DNA of 64,000 nucleotides. Origin: Scenedesmus sp. ARA3. Its lineage: Eukaryota > Chlorophyta > Chlorophyceae > Sphaeropleales > Scenedesmaceae. Shown here piece by piece: positions 1 to 12,726 of the stretch. A model generated the notes under the pieces. The model ran no database searches and was not told the origin of the DNA. It saw nothing but the letters and a program-made list of their open reading frames with translations. The position numbers and the translations under genes were made by a program. Location: positions 347 through 64,346 of the forward strand of contig RWJK01001516.1 in the NCBI GenBank assembly GCA_004335835.1, read 5' to 3'. Every line of letters starts with the position of its first letter. Within the stretch, counting starts at the first letter, position 1.

Positions 1-115
1 TGTGCACACATGTGACCCCTATGTGTGCACACATGTGACCCCTATGTGTGCACACATGTGACCCCTATGTGTGCACACATGTGACCCCTATGTGTGCATA
101 CATGTGACCCCTATC
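1..115. repeat. 23-bp tandem repeat, five units
   Basis: Five head-to-tail 23-bp units begin at 1, 24, 47, 70 and 93. Each contains TGTGCACACATGTGACCCC, and the last unit has one internal change plus a different final base. The array probably continues left of the window. The unit contains alternating purine-pyrimidine TGTGCACACATGTG. No gene overlaps it. Confidence 0.95.
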
Positions 116-280
116 CTTCTGGCGGCGGGCAGCCGCTTGGGGCACACGCTGACGCATCCCTCTGCAAGATGAAGCGTGACTTGCATACGCTGCAGCAGCA
201 CACCCAGTGCTGGGCCAGCATGCCCAGGGACACACTGACCACATGCATCACTTGCTGTGTCCCACACTCACCAGCTGGGG

Positions 281-312
<32 letters not shown>

Positions 313-319
313 GGTGCAG

Positions 320-1261
320 GTGCATACGCTGGAGGCCTCAGGCGGTCTGCTGGATGCGCAGAAGCTGCTGCTGTGTGCAGTCACAGCCATGCAGGACGTG
401 GAAGCACTGTTCCACGTCAGCAGGGCCATGATGTCAGCAGCAGAGGAGCTGCGCTGCCTGCAGGTGGGAGGCCTATGGTTAACCCCAGCCCCACAGTAGA
501 CGGTGCCTCTGCTTGTGCCTGCTTCAATGCAAACCGGCTGCCTTTCTGGGTGCCAACCTGCTGCTTTGAAATTTTGGAAAACACCGTCTGAGGGAGCCGC
601 GCATGCCTGACAACAAGTTTGTCGGATCATAAGATCACAGATCAAGCCACAGCAGTGCTGGCAGACATGCTGTTTCTGACCAGTACACATGTGTCGCTAC
701 TGCTATGGCATGCGCAGCAGTGTAAGCGCATGCAAATTTGCTTGAACATGGATGTTGCTTGTTGGATGCAGTTATCCGCTGGCAAGCTGGCAGGACAGGT
801 GCAGCTATACCACAATTGCTGGCTTTGCTGTCAGTCAACAGGGATGCAGTTTCCAGTAATGTGCTGAGTCACTTGTTTTGACACGACTGTGAAGCCACGC
901 CCCCGCAACGTCACCGCAAACGCTGGATGTCTGCTGTGTGTCTGCAGGAGATGAACGCTGCTCTTCGGCTGCTGCTGGCACACGACCTGCCTGCAGAGCA
1001 GTGTGCAAAGCTGGACACTGAGCGCTGCAGGTATGCAGGAATGTACTGGAGTATCTGCTCCACATACCCAGCCTGCGCATCCAGTGGCGCATGTGATGCC
1101 ACTGAATGGCAGTAGGCGCTTGCGGCTATGCCGGCGAGTGCCACATGCTGCAGTGCAGTGAGCTAGCTTGCTTGCTGCAACTGCCCTCCTGGTTTAGCTG
1201 TTGGCACAACGGGCTACCGCGACCACTGTCCTATCACATATAACATTGTGTTTTATAAGAC

Positions 1262-1311
<50 letters not shown>

Positions 1312-1605
1312 AGGGCGCTGTTCCTGCTGTACTGCAGCCGCCTGCGGCGTGCCATGATGTCTCCCAAGTACTGCTACTTCAGCGGGTTTGCAGCAGCAGC
1401 GCCCCGCCTCGTGTCGGAGCTGAAAGACCTGGTGCTGCAGTCAAACTGCAGGCCTGCAGGGCCCAGAGCAGTGGCAGTGCTGCGGCAACTTGACCTGTGG
1501 ACGTTGTGCTGCGAGTTGAGTGTGGCAGCAAGTGTGCATGACTGCTTTGATGATGCCCTGAAGCACAGGCTGCTGGAAAGGCTGTCACAGCAGAGTGAGT
1601 GCTGA
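320..1605 (+). CDS. Unrecognised helical protein, 3' end of gene (5' end not found)
   Basis: Three exons join in frame: 320-463, 948-1030 and 1314-1605 (stop TGA), giving at least 172 residues. The junction phases 0 and 2 match on both sides, and the first and third exons follow CTG-rich intron ends. The protein is Leu/Ala-rich and looks alpha-helical, with segments such as LLDAQKLLLCAVTAMQDVEA and SVHDCFDDALKHRLLERL. I do not recognise the family. The start is missing: exon 320 opens after an acceptor, and no convincing upstream exon is visible in the first 319 bases. A strong donor (GTGAGT at 1595) lies just before the stop, so the last exon could instead end there and splice onward; I found no clear downstream exon. 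Confidence 0.55.
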
Positions 1606-2237
1606 ATCTGCGTGTTATCCTGATTCGAAAGAACAGGCTAGGGGATCGGGGATGAAACCCAAGATGAGCGGGGTCTCCAGTGGCTGTCACCTTTTGAACT
1701 TTGGCAGGTTTGAGTGGGACTGAGTTTGAACAGGCCGCAGCCCAACCCAACCGGTGGATACGTTGGTATGGTGAAGAACATCTGAGTGCGAAAAAGCAAG
1801 CGTTCACAAGCAGAGCATCCTGATCGGCGACAGCAAGCATCGAAACACTATTGCACGCGACGCATATAAGCAAACCACGCAGACGCAGTAACAACGCTTC
1901 GAATTATCTAACCGTGAGGTTCAACCTACGAAGGATCGGCGAAGTGTCACCGTGCTGTCTGTTGTATTCTTGTGCTGCTCCAGTTAGCCAGGGCAGGAGA
2001 GCTTTCATTGATGGTTGAATGCCTCTAGACTTCTGCAGTAGCTGCTGAAACCTTTTGGCACGGCTGCCTGCTGCTTAGCATTAGGCTGGATACTCATACG
2101 TGCTGGACTGCTGTCAGAATCAGCAGGCTGGGCAACATGGCTGATTGTCCCCATCAGAAAGCACAGCATACAGCAGCAGGTGACAGATAGGTAGCCTGAA
2201 ACACAGATCCAGCCGTGTTTGACTGGTTCTGCTCAGC
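1606..2237 (+). other. Intergenic or UTR, no gene seen
   Basis: This is AT-richer than its surroundings, with no long coding frame, RNA fold or repeat that I can support. It probably holds the 3' end of the upstream transcript and the promoter/5' UTR of the polyglutamine gene. Confidence 0.5.
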
Positions 2238-3988
2238 ATGGCCAGTGCACAGCAGCGGCAGCAGCAGCAGCAGCAGCCACTGGTGCCGCAGCAGCTGCAG
2301 CAGGACCCGGAGGCAATGCAGCAGCTCCTGCAGATTCTAACAGGCCCAGCTGCAGACAGCAGGAGCCCAATGGACTTGCTCCTGCAGCATATGCACAGTG
2401 GAAGCCTGCCTCCTAACCTCATGAAGTGTGCAAAAGCTGTGCTCAAACTGGCAGAGGGGCCTCGGCCGCAGCCTCAGCAGCAGCAGCAGCTGCAGGTGCC
2501 AGGGCAGGCCCAATACCAGCTGCCATCTGGGCCATCTGCCCTCCACCAAAAGCATTATGTCAACAGCAGCAGGCCACCTGGCAGCTTTGCAGGAACAGCT
2601 ATTGGCAGCCACAGCCAATATAAGCGCACACCCGCAAAGGAGTTGCTAATGGTGCGGCAGCAGCTGCTGCTGCAGCAACGGCAGCAGCAACAGCAGCAGC
2701 TGCAGTTCAGCCAGCACGGACTGCAGCTGCCGCAGGATCACATGCTGCTGCCACCACAGCAAGCGCTGTTGCAGGGTCAGCGCATTCCCAATCAGCAGCA
2801 GCAGCAACAGCAGCAACAGCAGCAACAACACAACCCGCAGCGCACCAAATACAAACAGGTGTTGAAAGGCCTGCAAGCCAAACAACAGCGCAGCCCCTCT
2901 CAGGCACAGCAGCAAATGTTGCATCAACAGCCTCAACAGCAGCAGCAGCAGCAGCAGCAGCTAACTCCACTCCCGTCATCCTGCGGACAGGGGCTACAGC
3001 AGGAGCAGCATCACATGCAGCCAACGAGACAGCAGCAGCAGCAGTGGGTGCAGCAGCAGCAGCAGCAACCTGTCCTACAGCAGCAGCAGCAGCAGCAGCA
3101 GTGGGCGCAGCAGCACCAACCTGTCCCACGGCAGCAGCAGCAGCAGCAGTGGGCGCAGCAGCACCAGCAACCTGTCCTACAGCAGCATGCTAACCTGCGC
3201 AATGGCAGCACTGAGCATGATTGCTGGGAGGTGCTGCAGCACATACCCATCAATCAGCTGACAGCACAGGATCTGGCCAACAACAGCCCAGCAGCAGCAG
3301 GCAGCTCAAGCAATGGCACACTGTGTGACATGGCTCAGCAGCAGCAGCAGCAGCAGCAGCTTCAGGGCTCATTGCTTGAACCTGGCAGGTGCAGCTATGG
3401 CGGAGCCAGCATTGCTGCTGCTGCGGCTGGTGCTGCTTTGATACACCACCAAACTGCTGCCGTGCCAGCTGCAGCTCCGCATGCTGCGACAGCAGTAGCA
3501 CCAGCAGAGGCAGCAGCAGCAACAGAGGCAGCAGCAGCAGCAGAGGCAGCGCCAGCAGCAGAGGCGGCACCCGCAGCAGCAGCAGCAGAGGTAGCACCAG
3601 GAGCAGTAGACGCAGAGGCAGCAGCAACGGCAGTAGCAGCAGCTGAGGTAGCCCCAGCAGCAGCAGAAGCAGCAGTAGAGGCATCACCAGCAGAGCCTGC
3701 GCCACCAGCTGCTGCAGCAGAGCAGGGGCAGCAGTTGCCTGCGCTGTTGTGTGTGGATCAGCTGCCCTGGTGCGTGCTGCCGCAGCAGCAGGGGCAGGCA
3801 CTGGATGCTGCTGTGCAGGCAATCCTGCTGCATGCAATTCAGCAAAAGATCGCAGAGCTGCAGCAGCAGCAGCTTTTGCAACAGCAGCAGCAGCACCAGC
3901 ACCAGCAGCAGGCGGACATGCAGGAGCTGCGGCATCAGCAGGAGCAGCAGGTGCAGGCACAGCAGCAAGAGATACAGCAGCAGCAGGT

Positions 3989-4045
<57 letters not shown>

Positions 4046-4282
4046 CACCATGGAGTTGCAACTGCAACAGGTGCAATACTGGGTGCAGCAGCAGCAGCAG
4101 GTGCACATGCCGGAGCTGCGGCAGCAGCAGGAGGAGCAGGAGGTGCAGCAACAACAGGTGGAGCAGCAGCAGCAGCAGCACCACCACCACAACATGGAGT
4201 TGCAACTGCAACAGGTGCAACAGCAGCAGCAACAGCAGCAGCAACAGCAGCAGCAGGCGCACATGCTCGAGCTGCTGCAGCA

Positions 4283-4326
<44 letters not shown>

Positions 4327-6268
4327 TGCAGTCACAACATCAGGAGGTGCAGCAGCTGCAGCAGCAGCAGCACAACATGGAGCTGCAACTGCAACAGGTG
4401 CAACACGAGGTGCAGCAGCAGCAGCAGGCACACATGCCGCAGCTGCGGCAGCAGCAGGTGCAGTCACAGCATCAGGAGGTGCAGCAGCTGCCGCAGCAGC
4501 AGCACAACATGGAGTTGCAACTGCAACAGGTGCAGCAGCAGCAACAACAGCAGCCGCACATGCTGGAGCTGCGGCAGCAGCAGGCGCAGCAGGAGGTGCA
4601 GCAGAAACAGGTGGAGCAGCAGCAGCAGCAGCAGCAGCACAACATGGAGTTGCATTTGCAACGGGTGCAACAACAGGTGCAGCGGCAGCAGCAGCAGCAG
4701 GCGCACATGCCAGGGCTACGGCAGCAGCAGGAGGCACATGTGCAGGCGCAACAGCAGGAGGTGCGGCAACAGCAGGAGCAGCAGCAGCAGCAGCACAACA
4801 TGGAGTTGCAACTGCAACAGGTGCAACAACAGGTGCAGCAACAGCAACTGCACCTGCAGCAGGCGCACATGCAGGAGCTGCGGCAACAGCAGGCGCAGCA
4901 GGTGCAGGCACAGCAGCGGGAGGTGCAGCAACAACAGGCGCAGCAGCAGCAGCAGTACACCATGGAGTTGCAACAGGTGCAGAAACAGGTGCAGCAGCAG
5001 CAGCAGCAGCAGCAACAGCAGGCGCACATGCAAGAGCCGCGGCAGCAGCAGGAGGCACAGGTGCAGGCACAGCAGCAGCAGCACGACATTGAACTGCAAC
5101 TGCAACAGGCGCAGCTGCAGCAGCAGCAGCAGCAGCAGCAAGCCTCTGAGCCCCATCAACCGCAGTTGGGGCTGCAGGGCCGCAGCAGCAGCGACAGCAG
5201 TAGCAGCAGCTGGCAGCCTGGCGTGTTTCAGATCACGGCAGGGCCGGCAGCTGCTCAAGCAGCCACTGGTGCTGCTGCTGGGGTGGACACAGAGCAGCAG
5301 CCTAGCGTGCTTGGAGGTGATGCTGTTTTTGAGGTTGACGGCCGTCTCCTACCGTGCCCGCCTGATGAACAACATCAGCAGACAGCGCAGCAGCAGCAGC
5401 TGCAGCAGCAGCAGCAGCCACAGCTCTCACTGCGTCAAGACAGCATGGAGCTGTGCTTGCAGCAGCAGCAGCAGCCGGAGCAGCAGCAGCCAGAGCAGCA
5501 GCAGCTAGAACAGCTTCCGCAGGCGCCACTGCCGCCACCGCCGCCGCAGCATGCGCTGTTGCAGCAGCAGCTGGAGCATCAGCAGCTAGAGCAGCAGCCA
5601 CAGCTCCAGCAGCAGCAGCAGCAGCAGATGGAGCATCAGCAGCTAGAGCATCAGCCGCAGGCGCCGCTGCAGCAGCAGCATCAGCAGCAGGCACCATTAC
5701 AGCAGCAGCAGCAGCAGATGGAGCATCAGCAGCTAGAGCAGCAGCCACAGCTCCAGCAGCAGCCGGAGCAGCAGCAGCTGGAGCAGCAACAGGTGCTGGT
5801 GCTGCAGCAGCTGGAGCAGCAGCAGCTAGAGCAGCAGCGGGAGCCAGAGCAGCAGGTACCGTCGCAGCAGCAGGCGCCGTTGCAGCAGCAGCTGGAGCAG
5901 CAGCCACAGCTCCAGCAGCAACAGCTGGAGCAGCAACAGCCGGAGCAGCAACACCCGGAGCAGCAGCAGCCAGAGCAGCTGCAGCTACAGCAGCAGCCTC
6001 AGGGGTCGCTGCAGCTGCTGCAGCAGCTGGAGCAGGCGCCATTGCAGCAGCAGCTGGAGCTGCAGCAGCAGCAGCTGGAGCTGGAGCAGCAACTAGAGCA
6101 GCTGCAAGCGGCAATGCAGCAGCAGTTAGAGCAGCAGCAGCTGGAGCAGCAGCCACAGCTCCCGCCGCAACAGCCAGAGGATCAGCAGCTCCAGCTCCAG
6201 CAGCAGGGGCCATTGCAGCAGCAGCTGGAGCAGCAGCAGCTAGAGCAGCAGGCGCAGGGGGTGCTGCT

Positions 6269-6306
<38 letters not shown>

Positions 6307-6406
6307 CGCCATTGCAGCAGCAGCTGGAGCATCAGCAGCAAGAGCAGCAGCCACAACTCCAGCAGCAGCAGGAGCAGCAGCAGTTAGAGCAGCAGCCGCA
6401 GGGGCC

Positions 6407-6447
<41 letters not shown>

Positions 6448-7822
6448 GGCCATTGCAGCAGCAGCTGGAGGAGCAGCAGCAGCCGCTGATGCAACAAGCG
6501 CTGATGCCTCAGCAGCAGCCGCTGATGCAACAAGTAGCTGCAGCTCTGCCGGACCAGCAGGCATCGCAGCAGCAGCAGCAGCAGCAGCAAGCAGAGCTTG
6601 AGGAGAGCTGGGATGCCGATGAGCTGCTGCCTATCATCCCGCAGTATAGTTGCGGGCGCCGCTGCCGTCGGCCAAAATGCCAGCAAGACGAGCACGACGC
6701 AGAGCAGCAGCAGCAGCATGATGAGGAAGCAGAGGAGCAGCTGCTGAAAAGGCAGCGGCGGGAGGAGCCTTCCACAGCAGGCGGTGAGCAGCAAGTAGCG
6801 GGTGGAGTAGGGGAAGCGCAGGCAGCAGTGCAGCAGCGGCTGAGGCCGCGGCGGCACTCCCGACAGCCAAGCTTGAGCCCTGGGGCTGAGCAGCAGCAGC
6901 AGCAGCAGGACGATGTGGAACATGGTGAAGAGCAGCAGGGTGCAGCAGCAAGCAGCCGGCCGAGGAGAAAGAGGAAGCAGCTGCCACAGCAGCAGCAGCA
7001 GCAGCAGCAGGAAGGTGACACAAGCGAAGAGCAGCAGGGTGCAGGCAGCGGCAGCCGGCAGACAAAGAGGAAACATGCTCCCACCACTGCCGACGAGCCA
7101 GCTGGACAGCAAGCAGCAAACTTGACGAAGCGGCAGCAGCAGCGGCAGCGCCTGCAGGACCTTGCGCTGCAAAACTTTGCTGCTCGCGCTGCGGGTCAGC
7201 CTGACAGCAGCAAGCACAGCAGCAGCAGCAGCACCGCCCACGGCAGTTGTGAGGTGGCGCTATGGCTGCCGCAGCTGCTGCAGCAGCAGGGGCTGTATGA
7301 GGAGTGCCCCAAGTGCTGCAGGGGCCACTCTGCCAAGTACTTCAACCTGACTCAGCCCAGTGAGACACACTGTGCTGCATGCATCCCGAGCTGTGCACGT
7401 GTCGTGTGCGTTGACGGTACGCCTGCAGCACCTGCTGCCACTGCTGCTGCTGCTGCCGCAGCCGCTGGCAAAGGTGCAGGCGGCAGCGCTGCAGCAGCAG
7501 GACGGCAGCTCACCCAGCAGCAGCAACAGCAGCAGGGTATGGCGCTGCTGCTTGCGCTGTGTCACAGCGGCACTAGGACCAATTTAGCAGCAGCCAACAT
7601 AAAAGAGCTAGGGCTTTTAGGGGTGGATGCGTCTGGCATAAAGCAGCGGCCCAGGAGCAACAGGGTGCCATGCGTGCTGCTGCGCCCAAGTGCTGTCAGC
7701 TCTGCAGGTGCAGCTGGTACCTGTGCTGGTTGCAAAGTGCTGAGTGCAGACAGCAGCAGCGAGCAGCAGTACTTGTACTGCAGCCTGTCATGTAAGATGC
7801 AGCAGGCTGGGCTGCAAGCTCT

Positions 7823-7855
<33 letters not shown>

Positions 7856-9513
7856 CTCCAGTGTGGTGCATCAGCCGCTCAGCTGGGACAGCATTGCGTC
7901 AAAGCCGCTGTCAGCAAGCAGTGAGAAGCCTCCTCCTGCTGCTGCTGCTGCTGCTGCTGAGGAGCAGCAGCGGCCCTCAAAGAAGCGTGCGAGCAGCGCG
8001 GCTCAGCTGGATGCACCTGAGAACATGCAGCAGCGAAGGCAGAAGCAGCAGCAGCAGCAGCAGCAGGAGGAGGAGGTTCGCTTCCCTGCGCTGCACCTGT
8101 CAGGCCCTCAGGCCAGCTGGAATGTGGCAGCCTGGGGCCACTGGCAGCAGCAGGGCCTGGCCAGGCTGGCTAGCGTGCCGCCACTACCATGCAGCAGCAG
8201 CAAGGAGCAGCAGCAGCAGCAGCAGGGCAAGCGCAGCAGGAGCCGCTCTGTGTCGCTGCCTGCTCCAGAGCAGCATGGCGAGTGCGCCCAGCAGCAACAG
8301 GAGCAGCAGCAGCTGCAGCAGGCAGAGGCGCTGCAGCAGCTGCATGCAGATGATGCTGAAGCACAGGAGCGACAGGAGCCGCCGCGGCAGCAGCAGCAGC
8401 AGCTAGCCGTACAGCAAGCTGACTTGCAGGTGGCTAGTAGGGAAGCAACAGCCGCCGCCGCAGCCGCTGCAGCAGCAGCAGCTGTTGTTGTTGGCGGTGT
8501 AGATGCTGCCGCAGCACCACCAGGCCCAGCTGTGATAAGAAGTGCAGCCGTGTTACCAGATGCTGCGTCTGCAGGAGCAGCAGCAGCAGCAGCAGCTGTG
8601 AACGAGCTTGGGTGTGCAGGTGGCCTGGGGCCCGAACCAGCAGCAGCACTAGAGTGCAGTGAGCTGCCAGCATCTGCAGACGACGCTGCAGCCGCTGCTG
8701 ATGTTGCGGCTGCTGCTGAACCTGCAGCGGAAGCTGCTGACAAAGTAGCAGCTGAGAGCACTGCAGCAGCAGCAGCAGCAGCAGCAACCAGGAGGTCGGC
8801 TACTCCTGCTACACCTGCTGCTGCAGACAAAGCATCACAAGGTCAGCTGCAGCCTAGCCAGCAGCAGCAGCAGCAGGATGCCGGCCCCCAGCCTGCCACT
8901 GCTGTGCTACTGCTGCTGCACCAGCCCGGCTGCATCAACGCAGCAGTCTGGGACGCCTGGATAGCTGCACACCCGAATGCCTCTGACGTGCAGCTCTTCT
9001 GCCACGTCAAAAAGGGAGTGAGTTTGAGCGCGCGGCGCATGTCTGGGGCGCAGCTGGTGAAGCAACGCATGCTGGACACACGCGTCAACGCGGAGTGGGG
9101 CAACACGTCACTCGTGGAGGTGCGTGCGCCTGGTGCTGCGGCGGGCAGGATGCAGATGACACTGCTGCAGCCGTAAACATGCGTCTGTGGTTGTGGACAT
9201 AGACGTTGGGCTGCACCTTGCAAGCCAGTGTGATCAGCTGCTTGGCGTGCAGGTTGGCATGAGTCCTTGCTGCAGCCATGTACGCTGCGCGGTGTTTGGA
9301 GCCGCTTGCGGGGTGCGATGACAACATTGCTATCACTGCTTGCTGTTGCACTGCTGCTGCTGCGCAGGCGTTCCTGGACAGCATGGCTGAGATCCTGCAG
9401 CGCTGCAACGTCAGCAGCAGCAGCAGCAGCAGCTTGCAGGATGCTGAAGGTGCAGCAGAAGCTGTAGATGACGCTGTCGCAGCCAGTGGTGCAGCTGGTG
9501 ATGAGGCTAATAG

Positions 9514-9544
<31 letters not shown>

Positions 9545-12178
9545 GCTGCGGCGGCAGCACCAGCACCGGTCGGCACCTCAAGCAGCAGTGCTGCAGCAAG
9601 CAGCAGTGCACTTGGCGCAGCAGGAGCAGCAGAGGCAGCGGCTGATGCCCTCCCAGGTGATGCTGCTTTCTTCATGGGCCCTGCAGCAGCTGTGGCCGGC
9701 CCAGCTGACAGTGAGCAACAGCAGCGCAAGCCCAACAGCAGCAGCAGCGCAGCAGGGCGTGAGGCTGAGACTGCCTCCGCTGCTGAGCCAAGCTCGGCCA
9801 GCCAGCCTGCTTCTGTCTCTGCTGCTGCTGCCCTGACGAGCTCCTTTGCCAGCACACCTTCGCGCCCTGGCCGCGCTGCAGACACACCTGCTCCCACCAC
9901 AGCCGGCAGCAGCAAAGCTACTGCTACTGCTGCTGCTGCTGAGGCTGCATGCCTGCAGCCTGGAGGCCTGCGGCACATCGTGCTGGCCAGTGGGCATGAT
10001 ATCCCGCTGCAACTGCTGCCTGCGGGGCACCTGCCTGCTGGCGTGACGATGTACGGCTCGTACGACTACGGCGCTGACGACACGGCTGCGCTGCAGGTGC
10101 GGCAGCGTGAACAGATTGCCATGGCCCTTTGTTGATTGGCTGTAGAGTCAATCTTGATGTGCGCAAAAGCCATGAGTTTGGCCGCACTTATCAGACATCA
10201 GCAGGGGGCTGCAGAACCCTAGGCTGTGCCTACAACCTGCAAACTCAGCGCAGGCGCTACAACATGCATGGGTTAGCTCATGGCAGCGTGCAAGGCCCTG
10301 GCAACCCCAGCGCAGCTGTCCACAGACCCAAAGTGATGTGCGCACTCTACCATGTGCTCCAACCCATCCTGCTCAGGCGGTGATGTGCCGCAGCTTGCAT
10401 GGCCCTCGCAGTCGCAGCACAGCTCTCGCCTGACTTTCTGCTGCTGCCGTGTGCCTCATGCAACTTCCACAGGCTGTGATGTATCGCGGCATGCTTGATG
10501 CGGGCTTTGCTGCTGACGAGGCGCGCGCCTGGGCGGGCAGCCTGGTCCCGCACCACCAGTGGCTGATTGTGAGCGTGGAGCACGCGCTGGTGCTGGTGGC
10601 GCTGCGGGACAAGATCCTGCAGGTCGGTCTGGTTGGCTGTGTGGCTGGGTGCTTGCATGGTGTTTGCAGAAACTGAGTTGGAGGGAATGGCAGTCGTCTG
10701 CTTGCAGGCTGGGGCTGTGCTGGTGGCGCTGCGGGACAAGATCCTGCAGGTGACTGGCTGGCTGGGTAGATTGGTGTTTGCAGGATGCTTGCAGATAGAT
10801 TGTGAGCTCGTTGGAGTGCACAGCAGCCGTCCTGCTCTCATGCTGGAGCTCTGCTGGTAGCGCATGAAGAGTGTGGTGAAGGCCAGTTGCGCCTGGCATG
10901 TGCCTGCTGTGTGCTGCTGCTGTAGGTGGCCAAGGCTGTGCACAAGGCGTGGTCAGAGCAGGAGTGCGGCATCGCTGCTGATGAGTACATCATCCTCACC
11001 GCGCTGCGCTGGGCTGGCTGCATCCGCGGCCTGCAGAAAGTCAAGTGAGTGAGCTGTGTGAGCGTTGCATGCTGAGCCAGTCAGTGCCAGTCACCAACAC
11101 TTGAAGGGGCGCATCAGGCTGCAATGTCAGTGCTGTCAATGCTAATGCTGACTGTGCGTATGCACCTGCCGCATGGCAAACATGCGCCTAGGCTGTGCCT
11201 TTGCGTTGGCCTCCTGTTGTGTGTGCATGCCATGAGTGCTGATACCACGCGCCCGCGCCAACTTGTGTGCGTGCTGCAGGTGGCTCACGCAGCACTGGCG
11301 CCAGAAGCTGCAGCCAGGCACAGCAGCGAACTGCTGTCCAACGCAGGTCATCTACCCTCTGCCCAGTGGCTGGACTGTGCTAGAGGGGCGCCTGCAGCTG
11401 CCTGCTGCTGCAGCAGCGTCTGCGGCAGCAGCGGCCGGCAAGGCTGCTGGCAGCAGCAGCACCAGGGGCAGCAGGGCTGGCAGCCCGGAGCAGCAGCAGC
11501 AGGGCTTGACGCTTGAGGAGTTCCATGAGCTGCAGGTGGCTGCATCTGATGCTGCCAAGCACCCTGTGACATGGCGCAGCATGCAGGAGAAGGTGTGGTG
11601 CGAGGTGGGTGGCATGGCACACTATCCTGCAGCTGCAGCTGCACACAGGCCCAGGCGTGACGTGCGCAGTTTTCCACAGTTGTGGCTGCACTGGTAGGGA
11701 TCAGCTGCTGCTTGATGCTGTCTACGTGCCTTGCAGGACACGGGTAGCTGCTTTGTCTGATGTTATGCAGACTCTGCATCGGATAGCTGCTGCTTTGTGT
11801 TTGTATATCTCGAGATAAGGAGGTTAGCTGTCAGGAAGTCAACTGCAATACATGCAAGCTGGCGCAGCTGCCTTTGACACCCTGTGCTGCTGCTGCTGCC
11901 TCGACTGCTGCTGCTTGCAGGATGAGCGCCACGGGCGGATGCTGGCCATTTCGCTGTCGCTGCGGCAACTGCTGGCCATGGCTTCTCAGCGGTGTGCGCT
12001 GCTGCTGCGCAAAGTGGACATGCGGTCCAGCTGTAGCAGCACAGAGGAGCACGCAGCTGGCAGCCGCAAGACGCAGGAGCAGCAGCTGCTGGAGCTGCTT
12101 GCGCAGATGTGGCTGGGCAATGCTCCCAAGTTGACCAGCTACAAGGAGGTGTTGATCTTCGACAAGGAGGCGCATTAA
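2238..12178 (+). CDS. Polyglutamine protein with PLATZ-like zinc domain and GT14-like glycosyltransferase domain
   Basis: Six exons join with matching phase: 2238-9119, 9368-10096, 10473-10622, 10926-11044, 11280-11604 and 11921-12178, giving about 2820 residues. Exon 1 alone encodes 2294. Residues 1 to about 1650 are mostly Gln tracts with Ala, Leu and Glu. Residues about 1676-1855 resemble the plant zinc- and AT-rich-DNA-binding PLATZ domain: WLPQLL, then ECPKC with HCAAC, KQRPRSN, and a closing C-x2-C-x13-CSLSCK. From about 2220 the sequence resembles Core-2/I-branching (GT14) enzymes: FCHVKKG, WGNTSLVE spliced to AFLDSMAEIL, GGLRHIVLASGHDIPL, HHQWLIVSVEHALVLV, ECGIAADEYIILTAL and ALLLRKVD. 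About 190 low-complexity residues interrupt it in exon 2. No transmembrane anchor is obvious. A nuclear-type and a Golgi-type domain in one frame is odd. Because CAG repeats lack stops in every frame, two genes could be artificially joined; the GT14 part itself is solid. Confidence 0.65.
4050..5110 (+). repeat. Degenerate 42-61 codon repeat inside the polyQ region
   Basis: The motif MELQLQQVQ recurs at nucleotide positions 4050, 4194, 4377, 4509, 4644, 4800 and 4962, with a diverged form (IELQLQQAQ) near 5088. Each is followed by a Gln run and a variant of AHMxELRQQQ. Spacing is 126-183 bases, always a multiple of three. This is higher-order repeat structure with selection or gene conversion on frame, not plain CAG expansion. 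Confidence 0.85.
10718..10751 (+). repeat. Downstream copy of an exon end with its donor (GT14 gene)
   Basis: This copies 10591-10624, the last 32 bases of the exon ending at 10622 plus the start of its GT donor, 127 bases further into the intron. It is almost identical, so the intron contains a second usable donor preceded by the exon's own final codons. Confidence 0.85.
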
Positions 12179-12726
12179 CCGCAGCATTTAGTAGTTCTGA
12201 TCAAGAGTCAACATCGCGGTTGTGCACGTCAGCAACAGGGACAGAATCGTCCTTGCAGACGTGTTTGCAGGATGGTTCCTTGGGTTCAGGTCTGGTTGTT
12301 TGACTGCGCATGTAACACATCTATGCGCGTCAGCCCATTGCGGCTTATTGATTAAGGGTGCAGCGTTATCACTGTAAGCTACTGCAGCGGGTGGATTCGG
12401 TGCAGGCACAGACAACAGCTCTGTCATTGTACGCAGTACTAGTCACTCAGTTGATCGTCTGCCACGCCACGTCTTCTGCGCTTTGCTATAGCACTATCAG
12501 AACAGTGTATCAGTCTGCAGACTTCCTTTCATCAACTGCTTCTCGGCTGAGTCTTTGCAACACTGTGGACGTTGCAACCGATATGAACCGGCTGTAGCCG
12601 ATTTGGCAGCACTCGCAGGGATAGACAATTAGCCGATTTGTAGTAGGCTGCAACAGCGTAATCGACTGCGCAAGAGGTCTGGGTTCTGAGTGAACAGCAG
12701 GGGCTTGCTCACGTCGGAGTGAATGG
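12179..12726. other. Intergenic, no gene seen
   Basis: It lies between the stop of the polyQ/GT14 gene and the first in-frame ATG of the next gene. I see no supported coding frame, RNA gene or repeat. Confidence 0.5.

Noticed and set aside
1..115. Telomere or centromere array
   Set aside because: The 23-bp unit does not resemble the TTTAGGG or TTTTAGGG telomere types and the array is only five units within the window.
3250..5070. A 606-codon minus-strand open frame rich in Ala, plus long poly-Ala, poly-Ser, poly-Leu and poly-Cys frames on both strands through 2.2-9.1 kb
   Set aside because: CAG repeats contain no stop in any of six frames, so these are shadows of the Gln frame. Only the plus frame carries the zinc-domain and GT14 landmarks.
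5302..6601. Open frames of 380-420 codons, Ala-rich, on both strands opposite or alongside the Gln frame
   Set aside because: Pure repeat shadows without any motif.
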